DNA of 64,000 bases from Gautieria morchelliformis (lineage: Eukaryota > Basidiomycota > Agaricomycetes > Gomphales > Gomphaceae): contig WHVA01000455.1 in NCBI GenBank assembly GCA_015179125.1, forward strand, positions 1 through 64,000, in the 5' to 3' direction. The notes under the pieces are model-generated. The model did not search any database. It was not told where the DNA came from and worked only from the letters and a program-made list of their open reading frames with translations. Numbering within the stretch: the stretch's first letter is position 1; the number at the start of each line of letters is the position of its first letter. A program made the translations under genes and the position numbers. Below are positions 22,226-33,196 of the stretch, piece by piece.

Positions 22226-22604
22226 CTTCCTCTCTTATAACTTTTTCAAATGCAATAAGCGAAACAAGGACGTGCGACGATAACGAGATAGCAAACAACG
22301 AAAACAGAGAAGAGAGCAGCAGCTGGACGAATAGAGAGGGAGGAAACGCCGTGGACGAGGCTCAAGCGGATGGTGTTTGAGAGTGTGAAATGGGGAACTC
22401 AGGCGGTCGGAACCATAACCCCAAGAATTCGGCGGCGACTGTACGCTGGCCTGCGGCATATTACCCTTGCGTTTGCGTCTGATCCGAGGCGAATGTGATA
22501 AGTTCCAACGGCCAGGGAAGAAAGCAAGCTCCATCTACTATTCCACATTACAGGCGCTATGACGACCAGGACAGCGCAGGGACGATGGGTGGGACCCAAA
22601 CAAC
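22226..22604. promoter_or_regulatory. Upstream region of the RRM gene
   Basis: This is the only non-repeat sequence between the RRM start codon and the CACTA fragment, so the promoter and 5' untranslated region should lie here. I see no clear TATA box. The open frames inside it have no recognisable similarity. The promoter call rests on position only. Confidence 0.35.
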
Positions 22605-23289
22605 TTGCCTGTCAGCACACACAATGTCCATATCCCACAGCTCACCCAGATCTTGTCTGCTGAACTGACTTGTCATGACAGGCTTGGAATGCACTATGGA
22701 GTCAACCGATTGTCATGGCTTTTGCCCCTCAAGTCACTCAGTCTGTCGGATTCCTTTCTACACAACATCATGGATCCTTTTTTGAAAATATCAAAAGAGC
22801 ACTGGACAGGATTGGGCCACTTCAAGACCATTGACCCCGCTGACCCCAGATATTGCCTAGTGCCACATATATGGGAACAGGTGGGACTTGAGACCGCTAA
22901 AGCATACAAGACCCTCCCTTCCAACTTCATTGGCACTATGCCTGACATAGCAAACTCCAAGTATAAAGCTGAGTTTTTGTCTTTCTGTGTGCAGCATAGG
23001 ACCTATCCTTTTATGGACTCGGTTCCCCAATATATAATGTTTGGGTTACTCTAGGCTCGCAGTCGTGGTCGCTCGAGAGATAGGGTAACCTCGTCCCCAA
23101 CCACCACTGGTCGAGGTGTTGTTCGACATCTGGGCTTGTAGTTTCATCGCAGTAGGTCTTAATACACTATAGTAGCTAAGAGAGGTATACATTACTAGTA
23201 GATAACATTTTACAGCATAAGTAATAGTATTTAGTCTACACGATTGTGGTAGAGGGTGAGAAGTTTTCCATGCAGGCATAGCAGGTAAC
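22605..23289 (+). mobile_element. CACTA (En/Spm) transposase C-terminal fragment, copy 2
   Basis: The frame to 23054 reads the same C-terminal transposase block as 3233-3921, here without frame breaks: HNIMDPFLK, EHWTGLGHF, HIWEQVGLETAKAYKTLPSNF and MPDIAN. The following 235 bp match 3233-3500 in reverse complement. Similarity begins at ACACACAATGTCC (about 22615) and ends at TAGCAGGTAAC (23288). It begins only about 380 bp upstream of the RRM start codon, so the insertion could affect that promoter. Confidence 0.6.
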
Positions 23290-24207
23290 TGTCATGACGC
23301 ATTTATTTCTCATACTCAGGTGCTCTGTCCTGCCATTTCTCACCCCATTTCCATGTTCGTTCCGATCGCCATTGTCGTGTTCGGCAACTGACTCTCGCTG
23401 TTCGCACCAATTACCATAGCTACACCGTCAAACGCACGATCGACATCTTTGGACTGACTTAGGAGGTTGTTCGGAAACTATAAGAAGTATCAAACTCTAA
23501 TATCTCCTTAAGATCATTTAAATACTTGAAATCTATTTTAAACATAATTTAGATTTTAAAACTTTTGGAATTTTTAAAACTTATTTGTACATTGTGAAAC
23601 AAAGCATCTTTTAAGAGCTGAATAGATTATCAAACACTGTGTTGAGTTAGAACTTTAAGAATTTTAAAAGGTATACTCCCTTAGATAGTACATTTCATAC
23701 ACATGTATGCCATTGACACCTTTAAATACATATGTGTTACCTCGGAATGGGTGAGTTAACTAGAAGATATTTCTATTTGATTCAACATACTAAGAATACC
23801 TGGGCGGGTTTGCTTAATTAGGAAGGTTGTAGCATGAAAAATCTCCAATAATATCTTACATATTTTATATGGAAAGAACTGCAGTTTAGTTTTTAAAAAA
23901 TGGAGTACCAACAAAAGTATTAACAGATATCTAGAAACAGAAGGAAATCATATACAGTGGATTCTATTAAATGACCTTTAATTGTTTAGCATGTAACATG
24001 GAGAACTATTTCCCAGAATTGCTGTTTAATAATAGAATAGTTTCAGAAAAGATATCACTATTTAAAGATGGAGTTTTATGGGAACATCACTTTTATTAGT
24101 AAACATCTGATATTATAGTAATTCCAAACACCCTCCTTAGCAGTCATCGCTGGGTCTACCACCTCCTCTGCTCGACCCTCTTCCAATGGTGTTCTGGTAA
24201 ATTGGAT
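23290..24207 (+). repeat. Diverged LTR-A 5' fragment containing a PIF-like MITE
   Basis: It starts TGTCATGACG at 23290 and follows LTR-A, with many differences, to the block CGATCGACATC. It is then interrupted at 23462-24136 and resumes with a degraded match to the LTR-A segment that follows. A second LTR-A starts at 24208, so the two copies lie head to tail. Confidence 0.5.
23462..24136. mobile_element. AT-rich MITE with TTA duplication, PIF/Harbinger-like
   Basis: The ends are inverted: GGAGGTTGTTCGGAA on the left, and GGAGGGTGTTTGGAA as the complement of the right end. TTA occurs on both sides (23459-23461 and 24137-24139). A 3-bp TTA/TAA duplication with GG-starting termini containing GTTTGGAA is characteristic of PIF/Harbinger and Tourist MITEs. 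The interior is strongly AT-rich, with no open frame of note, so the element is non-autonomous. It lies in an LTR-A fragment. Confidence 0.75.
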
Positions 24208-24367
24208 TGTCATGACCTGTGTATTTCCTGCACCTTGTTATCCCCATTTCCCCTTTCGCTACTCCTTCCCAGTGTTCGCTCGGCTTCGCCCTCCACCTCG
24301 ACCTGTCCTCCTCTATGACACCTCTGTTCGTCCTTCCTCGCATTTCGCCGAACGATCATTCACTGCT

Positions 24368-24856
24368 TGTTGGGTGCATTTATGCTCCTGCACCAAAATC
24401 AAGCATAATATGTTCAATTTATTGTGTGGTGTTTCCAATTGTTTCTCACATTGTTCTTGTACCATGCATCCATTTCTCTGCTTATTTTCGAAATTTTCTA
24501 GTCACTCCCTATCTCTCCATTCCATTCTGTTATTTCTATTTTCACAGGCGGCTGCACCCAGCGGAGTTTGAAATGACTTCGACGCGCGAGCCCTTGGGCG
24601 CTAAAGGGCCGGGTGCACGTATATGCCTTCTGAGACAGGATAGTGCTCCTCTCTCAGTGACAATAAATTCACTGAGAGAGGCGAGTAGTATCTTTCATAT
24701 TTACATAGCATGTTGACTGAAAATCATGTAGTGTATTTGATTCTAGGTATTGTATTAATACATCAGTGACAATAAATTCACTGAGAGAGTATATTTGATT
24801 CTAGCTTTCTAAGAACTCTACCGAACCTTCCCTGCCATAGCCCCTAGTTGCTAACA
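24368..24856 (+). repeat. Solo LTR-B with 5-bp target duplication
   Basis: It runs TGTTGGGTGC...GTTGCTAACA, 489 bp, and is flanked on both sides by CTGCT (24363-24367 and 24857-24861). The flanking LTR-A joins correctly when the insert is removed. It contains two copies of a CTCTCTCAGTGACAAT / TTCACTGAGAGAG hairpin. A closely similar copy at 38521-39004 is attached to a copia RNase H, which identifies the family. Confidence 0.85.
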
Positions 24857-25033
24857 CTGCTCGCATCATTCGCCAACAGGCACACCATCAAATCACGATC
24901 AACATCCCTCTCTGGCATGATGGCTCGTCAGTAACTCCATCAGCTTTTCGATCCAACCCCCTTCTGGTGTTCATATGAGCAGGGTGCGTTCACGGAACGT
25001 CCTACCCGTAGGTTGTGTGGGATCAACCCAGTA

Positions 25034-25672
25034 AGATAGCGGCAGTATAAACTGCACACCCGCTAAGCGCCCATCTAAGCCATCTCACCAGAACACATTC
25101 CCAATTGTAGACACTCGAAATTTCCAAAAAGTAAGACCATAGGTTTGTTCATAAGACACTATTCAACAACTCTATGGTGCTATTTTATTGAAATCAAGCC
25201 TATAAAAATTTCTATCACGTTTTTTCATTTTTTCATTTTTTCATTTTTTCATTTCAAAATTCATAAAACGAGATTCCCTGTCCAGGGAACACAAGTTCAA
25301 TTTTCTGACCCAGCGATTTTCGCCGCATTACATAAGCAAATAGCGGAGTTTTAATACTTTTTCATGGGAGATGGAGCCCGAACAAGCAGATTGGTAATCC
25401 GCAAGATCCCGAGTATCAAAGCCAAATCCACCTGTATGCGCCTGCGTGGACACAGGTACATTCCCTTCTTTGACTCTGATTGAATACATACATTGTGTGT
25501 CTGCTAGAATCATGGAGCAGCTTAGATCAGGCCTCAAAGTAATATACCATAGCTACCAGGACGTTCTACCGAAATTTGAAACTTGCATCTCGTGTATTTT
25601 CGCCGCCTAAACCCTAACCCTAAGATGACTAATGGGCGCTTAGAGGGTGCGCGGTTTATACTGCCGCTATCT
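25034..25672. mobile_element. TIR element with TA duplication, 639 bp
   Basis: The left end reads AGATAGCGGCAGTATAAACT and continues to about 25074. The right end is its inverted copy (25633-25672) with a handful of mismatches. TA lies on both sides (25032-25033 and 25673-25674). A TA duplication fits Tc1/mariner-like or other TA-specific DDE elements. The interior has no transposase. It has a tandem CATTTTTT array (25216-25255) and two to three telomere-type units (CCTAAACCCTAACCCTAA, 25606-25623). It interrupts an LTR-A. Confidence 0.75.
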
Positions 25673-26349
25673 TAGATGAAGAACCCGTGCAGGGCGGTGT
25701 ATATGTATATGCGGGCCCCAAGACATGATTTTGTATACAGGTGTCTTCGCCACCTTCACTCTCCATCGTTTCATGTTCTCCCTCTTCTCTCGTTCTATTG
25801 TATGTTTATTCCATCTATGTTGTATCATGACTGCGCACCCTTATCCAACCCTGACTCGTGACGGCCTCTTTCCTATTCGCTGATACCCTACGAGCATTCG
25901 ATATAAGTAGTTTACATTCGCATGTATATTCCCCAGTTCAATTATCATACGTCGTTCATCTTGTGCAGCTTTGACCTCAGCTTTGACCTCGCTGTGGTCA
26001 TCGTCTTAAGCCTACTCTTGGAGATTTCCATCTTCGACTAGCAGAGGACTTAGGCATCACTGGTGAGTTCTCATACTTCGTCTTCGTTACCTTAGCCTTC
26101 GAACCATTTTCTGTGCTGTTGGAAAAGGGCTCCGAAGGAGCACCTTCGCCAGCGAAGGGATTGTCGAGACTTAGACAGCCCTTCCGTGAGACCTTGCACG
26201 TTACATCGTCAAGAGCCACAGGCTATTTCGCTACGACTGTAGATAGGGGGAGCCCCGTTCAGGCAACCCTCTTACCTTGTGAGCATGAACAAACGCGTCG
26301 GAGTTCGAAAGATAGGTGGGAAACAAACGCGTCTTCATCTTTGTCCATC

Positions 26350-27226
26350 ATGAGCGCCCAACCTGACCTTACTAAAATGTCCAGCGCCGAAATGGAGAAA
26401 TATTTCGATCACCTTCTCGCGCAGAAGAAGCTGGCTGAAAAACAGGCGGCCGAGGAAGCTGCGCGGAAAGAGAGGGAGCGACTGGAGGAGGAGCGCAAGG
26501 AGAAAGAGCGCAGGGAACAGGAGCATCGGGAACAGGAGCAGAAGGAGAAGGAGGAGCGTGACCGTAAATGCCGCGAGGAGGAGTCGTGGAAGCAGGACGT
26601 GGCCAAAAAAGCAGAAGGTTGTCAATTCCGAGTCCGAACCGGAATCGGAAGACACATGCGAGGTGAAGGGGCTCGAGTGCATATGGTCGGAAAATCCGCG
26701 GGAAACCACCTGCGAACGGTGCCGCGACAAGAAGAGGCGGTGCCTCGTGGACGGATGTTCTGCGAGGGTGGAGCAGAAAAGGCGAAAGGTCAAGACCGAG
26801 GGGCCAGAAACCCCTAAGTCAAAACCAGGGCCGAGTGGGAAGAAGACGGCAGAAGGGCTTCCGGCGATTGGGAAATCGAACACCGTGTCACCTTTGCTTG
26901 ACATCGCCAGGTCACTGAGGGGTATCCAGGGATCCCAGCACGGGATCTGGAACACGCTCGAGGAGATGTCGGCAGTTCAACAGCAACAGCTGTTGTCTTT
27001 CCAAAACCAGATGACAGTCATGTCGGCGGTTTTGGAGCAAATCAAGCGGGAGTTCCAGTGGCGGAACAACGTACTCCAGGACCGAATGGAGTGGCGGATG
27101 CAGGAGGAGAATGGGGCGGAAGCGGGTACGAGTCAGGTGGTGGATACGAGGGTGGAGATAGGGCATGCGGAAGAGGGTGCGGAAGCGGAGAGCGAGGGTG
27201 AGGCAGAAACGATGAGGGAGGAGTGA
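26350..27226 (+). pseudogene. Gypsy-1 antisense accessory ORF: coiled coil plus zinc-cluster-like motif, copy 2
   Basis: From the ATG at 26350 the product starts with about 85 residues that are almost all Glu, Lys, Arg, Gln and Ala, a strong coiled-coil candidate. A +1 frame change at an A6 run (26605-26610) leads into the second half. That half contains C-x6-C-x11-C-x2-C-x6-C, ending CERCRDKKRRC. Compared with copy 1 the first Cys of the Zn2Cys6 spacing is missing. A basic KRRKVK stretch follows, a possible nuclear signal, then PLLDIARSLRG shared with copy 1, and a Gln-rich and acidic tail. It converges on pol with about 130 bp between the stops. Nothing in the core gypsy life cycle needs such a protein. 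A DNA-binding or transcriptional role is inferred only from the Cys spacing. Confidence 0.55.
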
Positions 27227-27356
27227 GTGTCGAAGTGACTTGTAAAATATTTCTTGAAGTGTCAGAAATTAGCGTAGCGGAATATTAACCGGATTTGACC
27301 AATGACTTGAGAACTGTAAGAAAACAATGGGGTATCGGAAATGAGGTCAGAAATGA

Positions 27357-30300
27357 CTAGGGCGCGGAAATGGGGCCAGGCTTATCAGGATATGACTTGT
27401 GGAAATCAGAGACGAGGTCAGAGGCGTGGTCTAGTTCCATGGTGGAAATCCACGAGGTCTCTTCGTCGGTGTTTTCATAGCCTGCCCACTTGACTAGGTA
27501 CTGGAGTTGGCAGCGGTATCGTCTGTCGAGCTTGGAGTTGAGAATTTCCGAGATCTCATATTCCGGTTCTCTGTCGATGATGACTGGCGGAGGTGGAGGT
27601 TGTGCTCGATTCGGAATTGTATTCGGAACTGCGGGCTCAAGCATGGAGACATGGAATACCGGGTGTACTGCACGCATATTGTCAGGAAGCCTGAGGGTGA
27701 AAGAACGACTGCCGGCCTTAGTGATGATCTCGTAAGGTCCAAGGTATTTCTCAGAGAGCTTCTTCGAGGGGCAAGTGGTGCGGAAGTTTTCAGCTTTGAC
27801 AAAGACTTTGTCCACTATCTCGAATGCCAGTTGCGGAAGTCATTTCCGATCGGCGGAAGTCTGGTATCTCTTCTGGGCGGCGGAAATGTTCTCTCGGAGG
27901 TGTTGGTGAAGGTCGTCGAGTTCCACAACGAAATCTCGGGCTCTTGCAGAGGCGAGGTTGCGTTCAGGGTGGATGGCGAGATTTGGGTGGTAGCCCTTGT
28001 TGGCGTAAAAGGGTGAAATTCCCGTGGTAGCGGAAGGCGCATTGTTGTAGGCAAATTCCGCAAGCGGAAGGAGGTCGGACCAATTGCTGTGTTGGTAGTT
28101 GCAATAGACAGGGAGATCAAGATACTGCTCAAGGGTCTGATTAGTACGTTCCGTCTGTCCGTCTCCTTCGGGATGATAACTGGAAGTGAAGTGGAGCTTC
28201 ATGTCGAGAGCCTTGCCGAGTGTGCAGAAAAAGGATGACACGAATTCGGATCCACGGTCAGAAGTGACATGGGAAGGGATTCCGTGCTTGGAAAAGACAT
28301 GGAGCACGAAGAGTTGGGCGAGTTGGGCGGAAGTGATGGTGTCATAGGTCGGAATAAAGATGGACTGCTTTGTAAGGCGGTCAATGATCACTAGAATGGT
28401 ATCATAGCCAGATGACTTAGGAATTTTCTCAATTAAATCCATGGATATCGAATTCCATGGTTGTTCCGGGATCGGAAGTTGCTTCAGGAGGCCGTAGGGT
28501 TTGTGACGTTGGGGCTTGGCTCGCATACAGGTGGTGCATGACTTGCAGTAGTCTTGGACCATCGTGCGGAGGAGAGGCCAAGTATAGGTACGTCGGATTA
28601 TGTCGAGGGTTTTGTTCTGGCCTTGGTGTCCTGAGAGCGGGTGATCGTGGCGTTGCTGGAGTACGCGAAGTCGTAGATCATTGGTATCCGGAACGTAGAT
28701 CCGGGACTTGTACCGGAGAAATCCGTCAGAATCGAGGGACCATCCTGGACTGGTGGGATCATCGAGGTGGGCTGCGGAGATGGGGTCAGAACGAAGTGCG
28801 GAACGGATGTCGGAATGGAGAGACTCGGTGTCCATAATGATTGAGGCACGGAGTAGTGGAAACTGCAATGCTGTGGCACGCAGGGATGATGCCAGTTGCT
28901 CAGTGGAGAATACTGGGCGGAAGTTGTGCGGATTAACGCTGGCATAGTCGCTACTTCCCTCTTTTGGGTAGACATCCCAACGTCTAGTGAGTGCGTCGGG
29001 TTTTGCTCCGAGCTTTCCGGGGCGGAAGCGGATCACCATGTTGAACTGTGAGAGATATTCAGACCAGCGGACTTGACGGCAAGTCAAAATTTAGTAGTCG
29101 CAAAATACTCAAGGTTCTTATGATCCGTTACAACGTCGATCGGATAAGTTGGACCTTTGAGGTAGTGTCTCCAAAATTTGAAGGCTTCGAAAATCGGAAG
29201 TAGTTCCTCATCGTGGACGTCGTAGTTGAGTTCCAGGGCGGAGAAGGTGCGGGAATGAAAGGCGATCGGATGAATTTCTCCGTCGTCAGGGGAAATGATA
29301 GAAAGAATGGCGGCTAGCGCGTAGTCGGAAGCGTCGGTTTCGAGTACAAGTTGGGCATCAGGAATCCAGAAACCGAGTATGGGAGCCGTAGTGAAGGCCG
29401 ATTTGAGGGCTTCAAATACGGAACGGCATTCCGGAGTGAAATTCCATGGGGCACCCTTCCTGGTGAGATGCGTGAGCGGAACAGTAATGTCAGAAAAATT
29501 GTAAATGAAATGCTGGTAAAAGTTGGCGAAGCCAAGGAAAGACTGCACATCCTTAACACGTCGGGGTTCCAGCCATTCTTGAATTGCCTTGACTTTGACC
29601 TCTGCCATGGTAAGACCTGTTGGAGAGAGGATGTAGCCGAGGTATTCGACCGTGTCGCGGTGCCATTCGCATTTCTCTGCTTTTGCGTAGAGATGGTGTT
29701 TGCGTAGACGGCGGAGTACTTCGCAGACATGTTCCCGATGTTTTTCCGGTGTGTCGGAATAGATGAGGATGTCGTCAATGTAGACTAGGACGCATACGTG
29801 GAGAAGGTCGGAAAATACCTCGTTCATGAATCGCTGAAAAGCGGTGGGAGCATTGGTTAGACCAAAAGGCATGACAACCCACTCAAAAGCACCATAGCGG
29901 GTGCGGAAAGTGGTTTTCCACTCGTCACCTTCCTGGATGCGGACAAGGTGATAAGCGTGCTGGAGGTCGATTTTGGTGTAGATATTCACCCTGCGGGGAG
30001 TGTCGAGTAGATCGGAAATGCGTGGAAGCGGATATTTGTCCTTCTTAGTGAGGGCATTGAGTCCGCAGAAATCGACACAGAGGCGGAGAGATCCATCCTT
30101 CTTCTTGACGAAAAGGACTGGAGCGCCGTGCGGAGACAGCGAAGGGCGGATAAAGCCCATGTTGAGATGCTCATCGACGAACTCTCGGAGAGTCTGGAGT
30201 TCACTTTGCGAAAGGGAGTAGATCGGTCCAAGGGGCAGAGATGCTCCTTCTTCCAAATATATCTTTAGATCGTAAGGTTGATGTTCAGCAGGTTTGTCGG

Positions 30301-31030
30301 CTTTGGCCTTATTGAACACATCCGGGAAGTCACGATATTCTTCCGGAACTGAGCTCATGTCGACCGGAGCGGAAGTCGAGGCGGAACGAGCCTTGACTGA
30401 AGCCGAGTCGGAAAGGTGAAGCTGGAAAACGGTCGTATCTTCTTGCCGCTGCAATACGTGGAAAGCGGTGGCGGAAACGAGCGCAATTCGAGGAGCTTCG
30501 AGGGGCGGAGGTGCTAAAACGGGACCGGAGTGCGGAACTGAATCCACAAGTGGAGTTGCAGAAGAGGCCTGAGCCATCTTTGCGGACGACGTCGGAATAG
30601 ACGGAATTTGATCCGGGGTACGGAACTGTATTTGACCCAATGCCCAGTTAATCGACGGATTATATCGGGTGAGTCAATTGTGTCCTAGTACAGCGGAGCA
30701 GCTAGCATCTAGCGGAGTAACGTAAAACATAACTTCATGGTTGTCCCCAGTAGCGAAACGGATAGACAGGTCCACGACTTGGGAAATTGCCGTGTTAGAC
30801 GACCCATCGAACAGGCGGAGCGGAATTGTCAGAATGTTGCGGGTCGGAAGTGTATGTTTCAAAACAAAGTCGGAATCGAGGAGACAATGAGTTGAACCGG
30901 AGTCGACCAATGCTGTGAATGGGGGTGCGGAAGTGGTGTCCGAAGTGAGCGGAACAGAGAGGGAGTCGGAGGACGAAAGAGCGGATGCGTTGAGTTTAAC
31001 CTCGTTTGTCGCACGAATGGGGTCAACACA
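27357..31030 (-). pseudogene. Gypsy-1 pol: protease, RT, RNase H, integrase, chromodomain
   Basis: The protease shows LVDSGSTHCLLD and CSAVLGHN near 30910-30680. The RT shows MPFGLTNAP and the active site LVYIDDILIYSD. RNase H shows ETDASDYALAAIL. The integrase has an H-x4-H...C-x2-C zinc region and the DDE core (SDRGSEFVSSFF, NQTLEQY). The C-terminal chromodomain spans about 27400-27560 with YLVKWAGYENTDEETSWI. Lesions are a stop at about 30672 after LGHN where Trp is expected, a 2-nt loss near 29090 at the RNase H-integrase linker, and a stop near 27836 in the integrase tail. All catalytic residues are otherwise in place. The polyprotein would run about 1200 residues. Confidence 0.85.
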
Positions 31031-31065
31031 TCCCTCAGCTCATGCGGAGGCCGGAGGACTGCTGA

Positions 31066-32487
31066 CTATTTTTTTGCATCCGTAGCGGGGGCCGCTTCGG
31101 ATTTCTCTTCTGTCTTCGCCGCACGGCCCTTGGCCTTTGCAGCAGAAGCAGAAGCTCGGGTGCAATCGCAAGCGATGTGACCGCCTTTGCCGCAGAAAAG
31201 GCAAAGGTTGTTGTCCATGCGACGCTGGCGTTCTACAGGGGTTAGTTTTCCATCCTTCCCAAGTTTGTTGGAAAGGTCCGGAGTACTCTTCCGGGCATTG
31301 GTGTTGGAACCAGAGGCCTGGTTGTTGCGAGGGGTGGAGTTGTTGTTCCGGTTGCCGGAGTTGGATCCGGAACTGTTGTTGTTGTTGCTGATGTTTCCGG
31401 AGTTGTTGTTTCCGGAATTAGTCTTCTTCTTGTCTTTGTCAGACTTCTTGTCGGAAGACTTGTCGTTCTTGCTCTGGGCGGAAGTTTCGCGAGCGATCTT
31501 GGAATGTCTTTCCCAGTAGCGTGAATCGATGGATTGGGCAAGGTTGCGAAGGTCGGTAAGGGTGGTGGGTTTTCCGACGCGGGCAATTTCATCCTTGATC
31601 CGGGATGGCAAGCCCATGTAAAACTGGCGTCGGAGTGGGGCTTCTCCCCATTGGACTCGAGGAGTGAGCTGATGGAATGTGACGATATATTTAGCTATCT
31701 TATGAGTGTCTTTCATACAAAGCTTATCGAGTTCATTTTCCGCATCGGCTTCCATGTCAAATGGTCCGAAGTTGCTGCGGAGTTCGGAAACGAAGTTGTG
31801 GTAATCGTTGGCCCAGTCGACGAGAGCGAACAGATCTATGAGGGCGGGTTCGAAGTAGTCGAGAGCCGTGCCTCGGAGATAGGAAAGGGTGTAATTGACC
31901 TTTCATTTGTCGTCGGGAAAGGTGTCGGGACGATTGCGGAAGTTGAGTTGAAGCTGGACCAGAAATGGCTGGAGCTTCTTGGGGTCGGAACCGCCGAACT
32001 GATCTGGTTCGCGGACCTTTGTCTTGGGGCGTGGTGGTGCTTGGGCTGGGCGCTGAAGTTGTCCGGCTAGCATGGCGATGGCTTGTGCAAGATCCAGAAC
32101 TGGCGCGGGCGGAACTGGGTTGGCGGGAATCTGAGGTGGAATTGGAGGTGGAGGACCGCCTGGGGGACCGCCGGGTGGGCCGCCATGAGGGCCGCCTGGA
32201 GGTGGTCCTGGTGGAGGTGGTGGTGGTGGAGCTGGGCGTCAGAATGACGCTGCTGTTTGTTCGCCGCTGCTACTCATCGAGTTTCCATCATAGTCGGGAT
32301 TGTCATCGGGATTAGCGTCGGGAACTTCTTCGAATCGTTGCGGAATAGCATCGAAGAGCTCATTGTCAGCGCAAGAGCTGCCGGAGGGTTCCATGTGCCT
32401 TGGTGCTGCGGATCTAAGACTGCCAAAATAAGAGAGAGCTTCGACAGCTCCTGCTCGAGCTGAAGTAGCTGTGGTACGAGGAGGCAT
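31066..32487 (-). pseudogene. Gypsy-1 gag
   Basis: It starts at the ATG at 32487. A Pro/Gly-rich linker (about 32230-32120 on the minus strand) is followed by the capsid-like gag domain (FPDDKxKVNYTLSYLRGTALDYF, WANDYHNFVSELR). An Asn/Ser/Lys-rich stretch and a zinc knuckle C-x2-C-x4-H-x4-C (CLFCGKGGHIACDC) come near the end. Stops interrupt it near 32236 and 31896. The gag ends with TAG at 31066-31068 and pol continues in another frame, consistent with gag-pol frameshifting or separate lesions. Confidence 0.75.
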
Positions 32488-32520
32488 AGCGATAGTTATC
32501 GGGTGGGAATCAGATAATAC

Positions 32521-33196
32521 TGTTACGTATTGAGATTTCCGCTAAGTCGGAACTGGAAAGGACAGCGGCTTCAACTTATAGGTTGTGCCCCCAATGAACT
32601 ATCGTCCTAAGTATTTTGGAAATGGGTCGGAAGTCGGAATGTAACTGAACTGAAGGTTGGTCGGAACTTGGGTCGGAACTGAGGCGGAAGGCGGAGAGAG
32701 GCTGAGATCTTGCTAGACTCGCTGTACTAAGAACAGGAGATGGAGCGAAGGAAATCAAGTATCGAAGGTGATTATCTGATTGCAGAATAACAGACATACA
32801 TGACAGGCTTTTATACAAAGAGCTGAGACAACAGGTAATGGGGTAGTACTAAGCAAATTCCGGGGAAGCGGAAGTCGAGTAGACAATGCGTGTGAACTAA
32901 CTAATTGGGAACAATGGGACTACAAGGGGGTTCAGGGTAAGGTAGAACAATGGCAAAGAACAAGGGGTCAGGAAAACATATCTGACAACGAAACACAAGG
33001 GGGCCGGACATATGGTCTTGATGAACGGTGAGGTGGGTCCGGTGGGTCTGAGTAATAGAGTCGAAAGAACAAGGGAAATGTTCAAGGGGCGGAATGTTGG
33101 AAATATCGGAGGGGCGGAAGGTGTTGCGGAAATATCAGAGGGGCAGAAGGTGTTGCGGAACTGAGGGTCGGAAGTCGGAAATGAACGGTCCTAACA
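32521..33196 (-). repeat. LTR-D, probable 5' LTR of gypsy-1
   Basis: On the minus strand it begins TGTTAGGACC at 33196 and ends ATACGTAACA at 32521, leaving 33 bp before the gag ATG. The ends are TGTTA/TAACA inverted. Only one copy is present, so the boundaries are inferred from terminal dinucleotides and from the sharp switch to LTR-A at 33197. It is rich in TTCCG/CGGAA pentamers. Confidence 0.5.

Larger units (their letters stand above)
24208..26285 (+). repeat. LTR-A with two insertions, 3'-truncated
   Basis: It starts TGTCATGACC at 24208 and follows LTR-A through 26285, where it stops at CCTTGTGAGCAT, about 110 bp before the usual end. Two insertions interrupt it: LTR-B at 24368-24856 and a TA-flanked MITE at 25034-25672. 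With both removed, the LTR-A sequence reads continuously across each site. The right edge abuts the 3' end of gypsy-1. Confidence 0.8.
26286..33196 (-). mobile_element. Gypsy-1 chromovirus with antisense accessory ORF, lacking its 3' LTR
   Basis: On the minus strand the order is LTR-D (33196-32521), gag (32487-31066), protease, RT, RNase H and integrase with chromodomain (about 31030-27357). A plus-strand accessory ORF (26350-27226) lies beyond pol. No LTR-D copy is seen at the left end. Instead LTR-A ends at 26285, about 65 bp before the accessory start. The RT-integrase order and the chromodomain place it in the chromoviruses of Metaviridae. Several single lesions make it inactive as read. 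Confidence 0.8.

Noticed and set aside
25365-25475. tRNA-like stretch inside the TA-flanked MITE
   Set aside because: On neither strand could I assign the acceptor, D, anticodon and T arms or a GGTTCRANTCC box, so no tRNA is called.
26600-26615. AAAAAAG heptamer as a programmed -1 frameshift signal in the accessory ORF
   Set aside because: Joining the two halves needs a +1 shift; a -1 slip at this heptamer would move the ribosome in the wrong direction. An indel in the A run is simpler.
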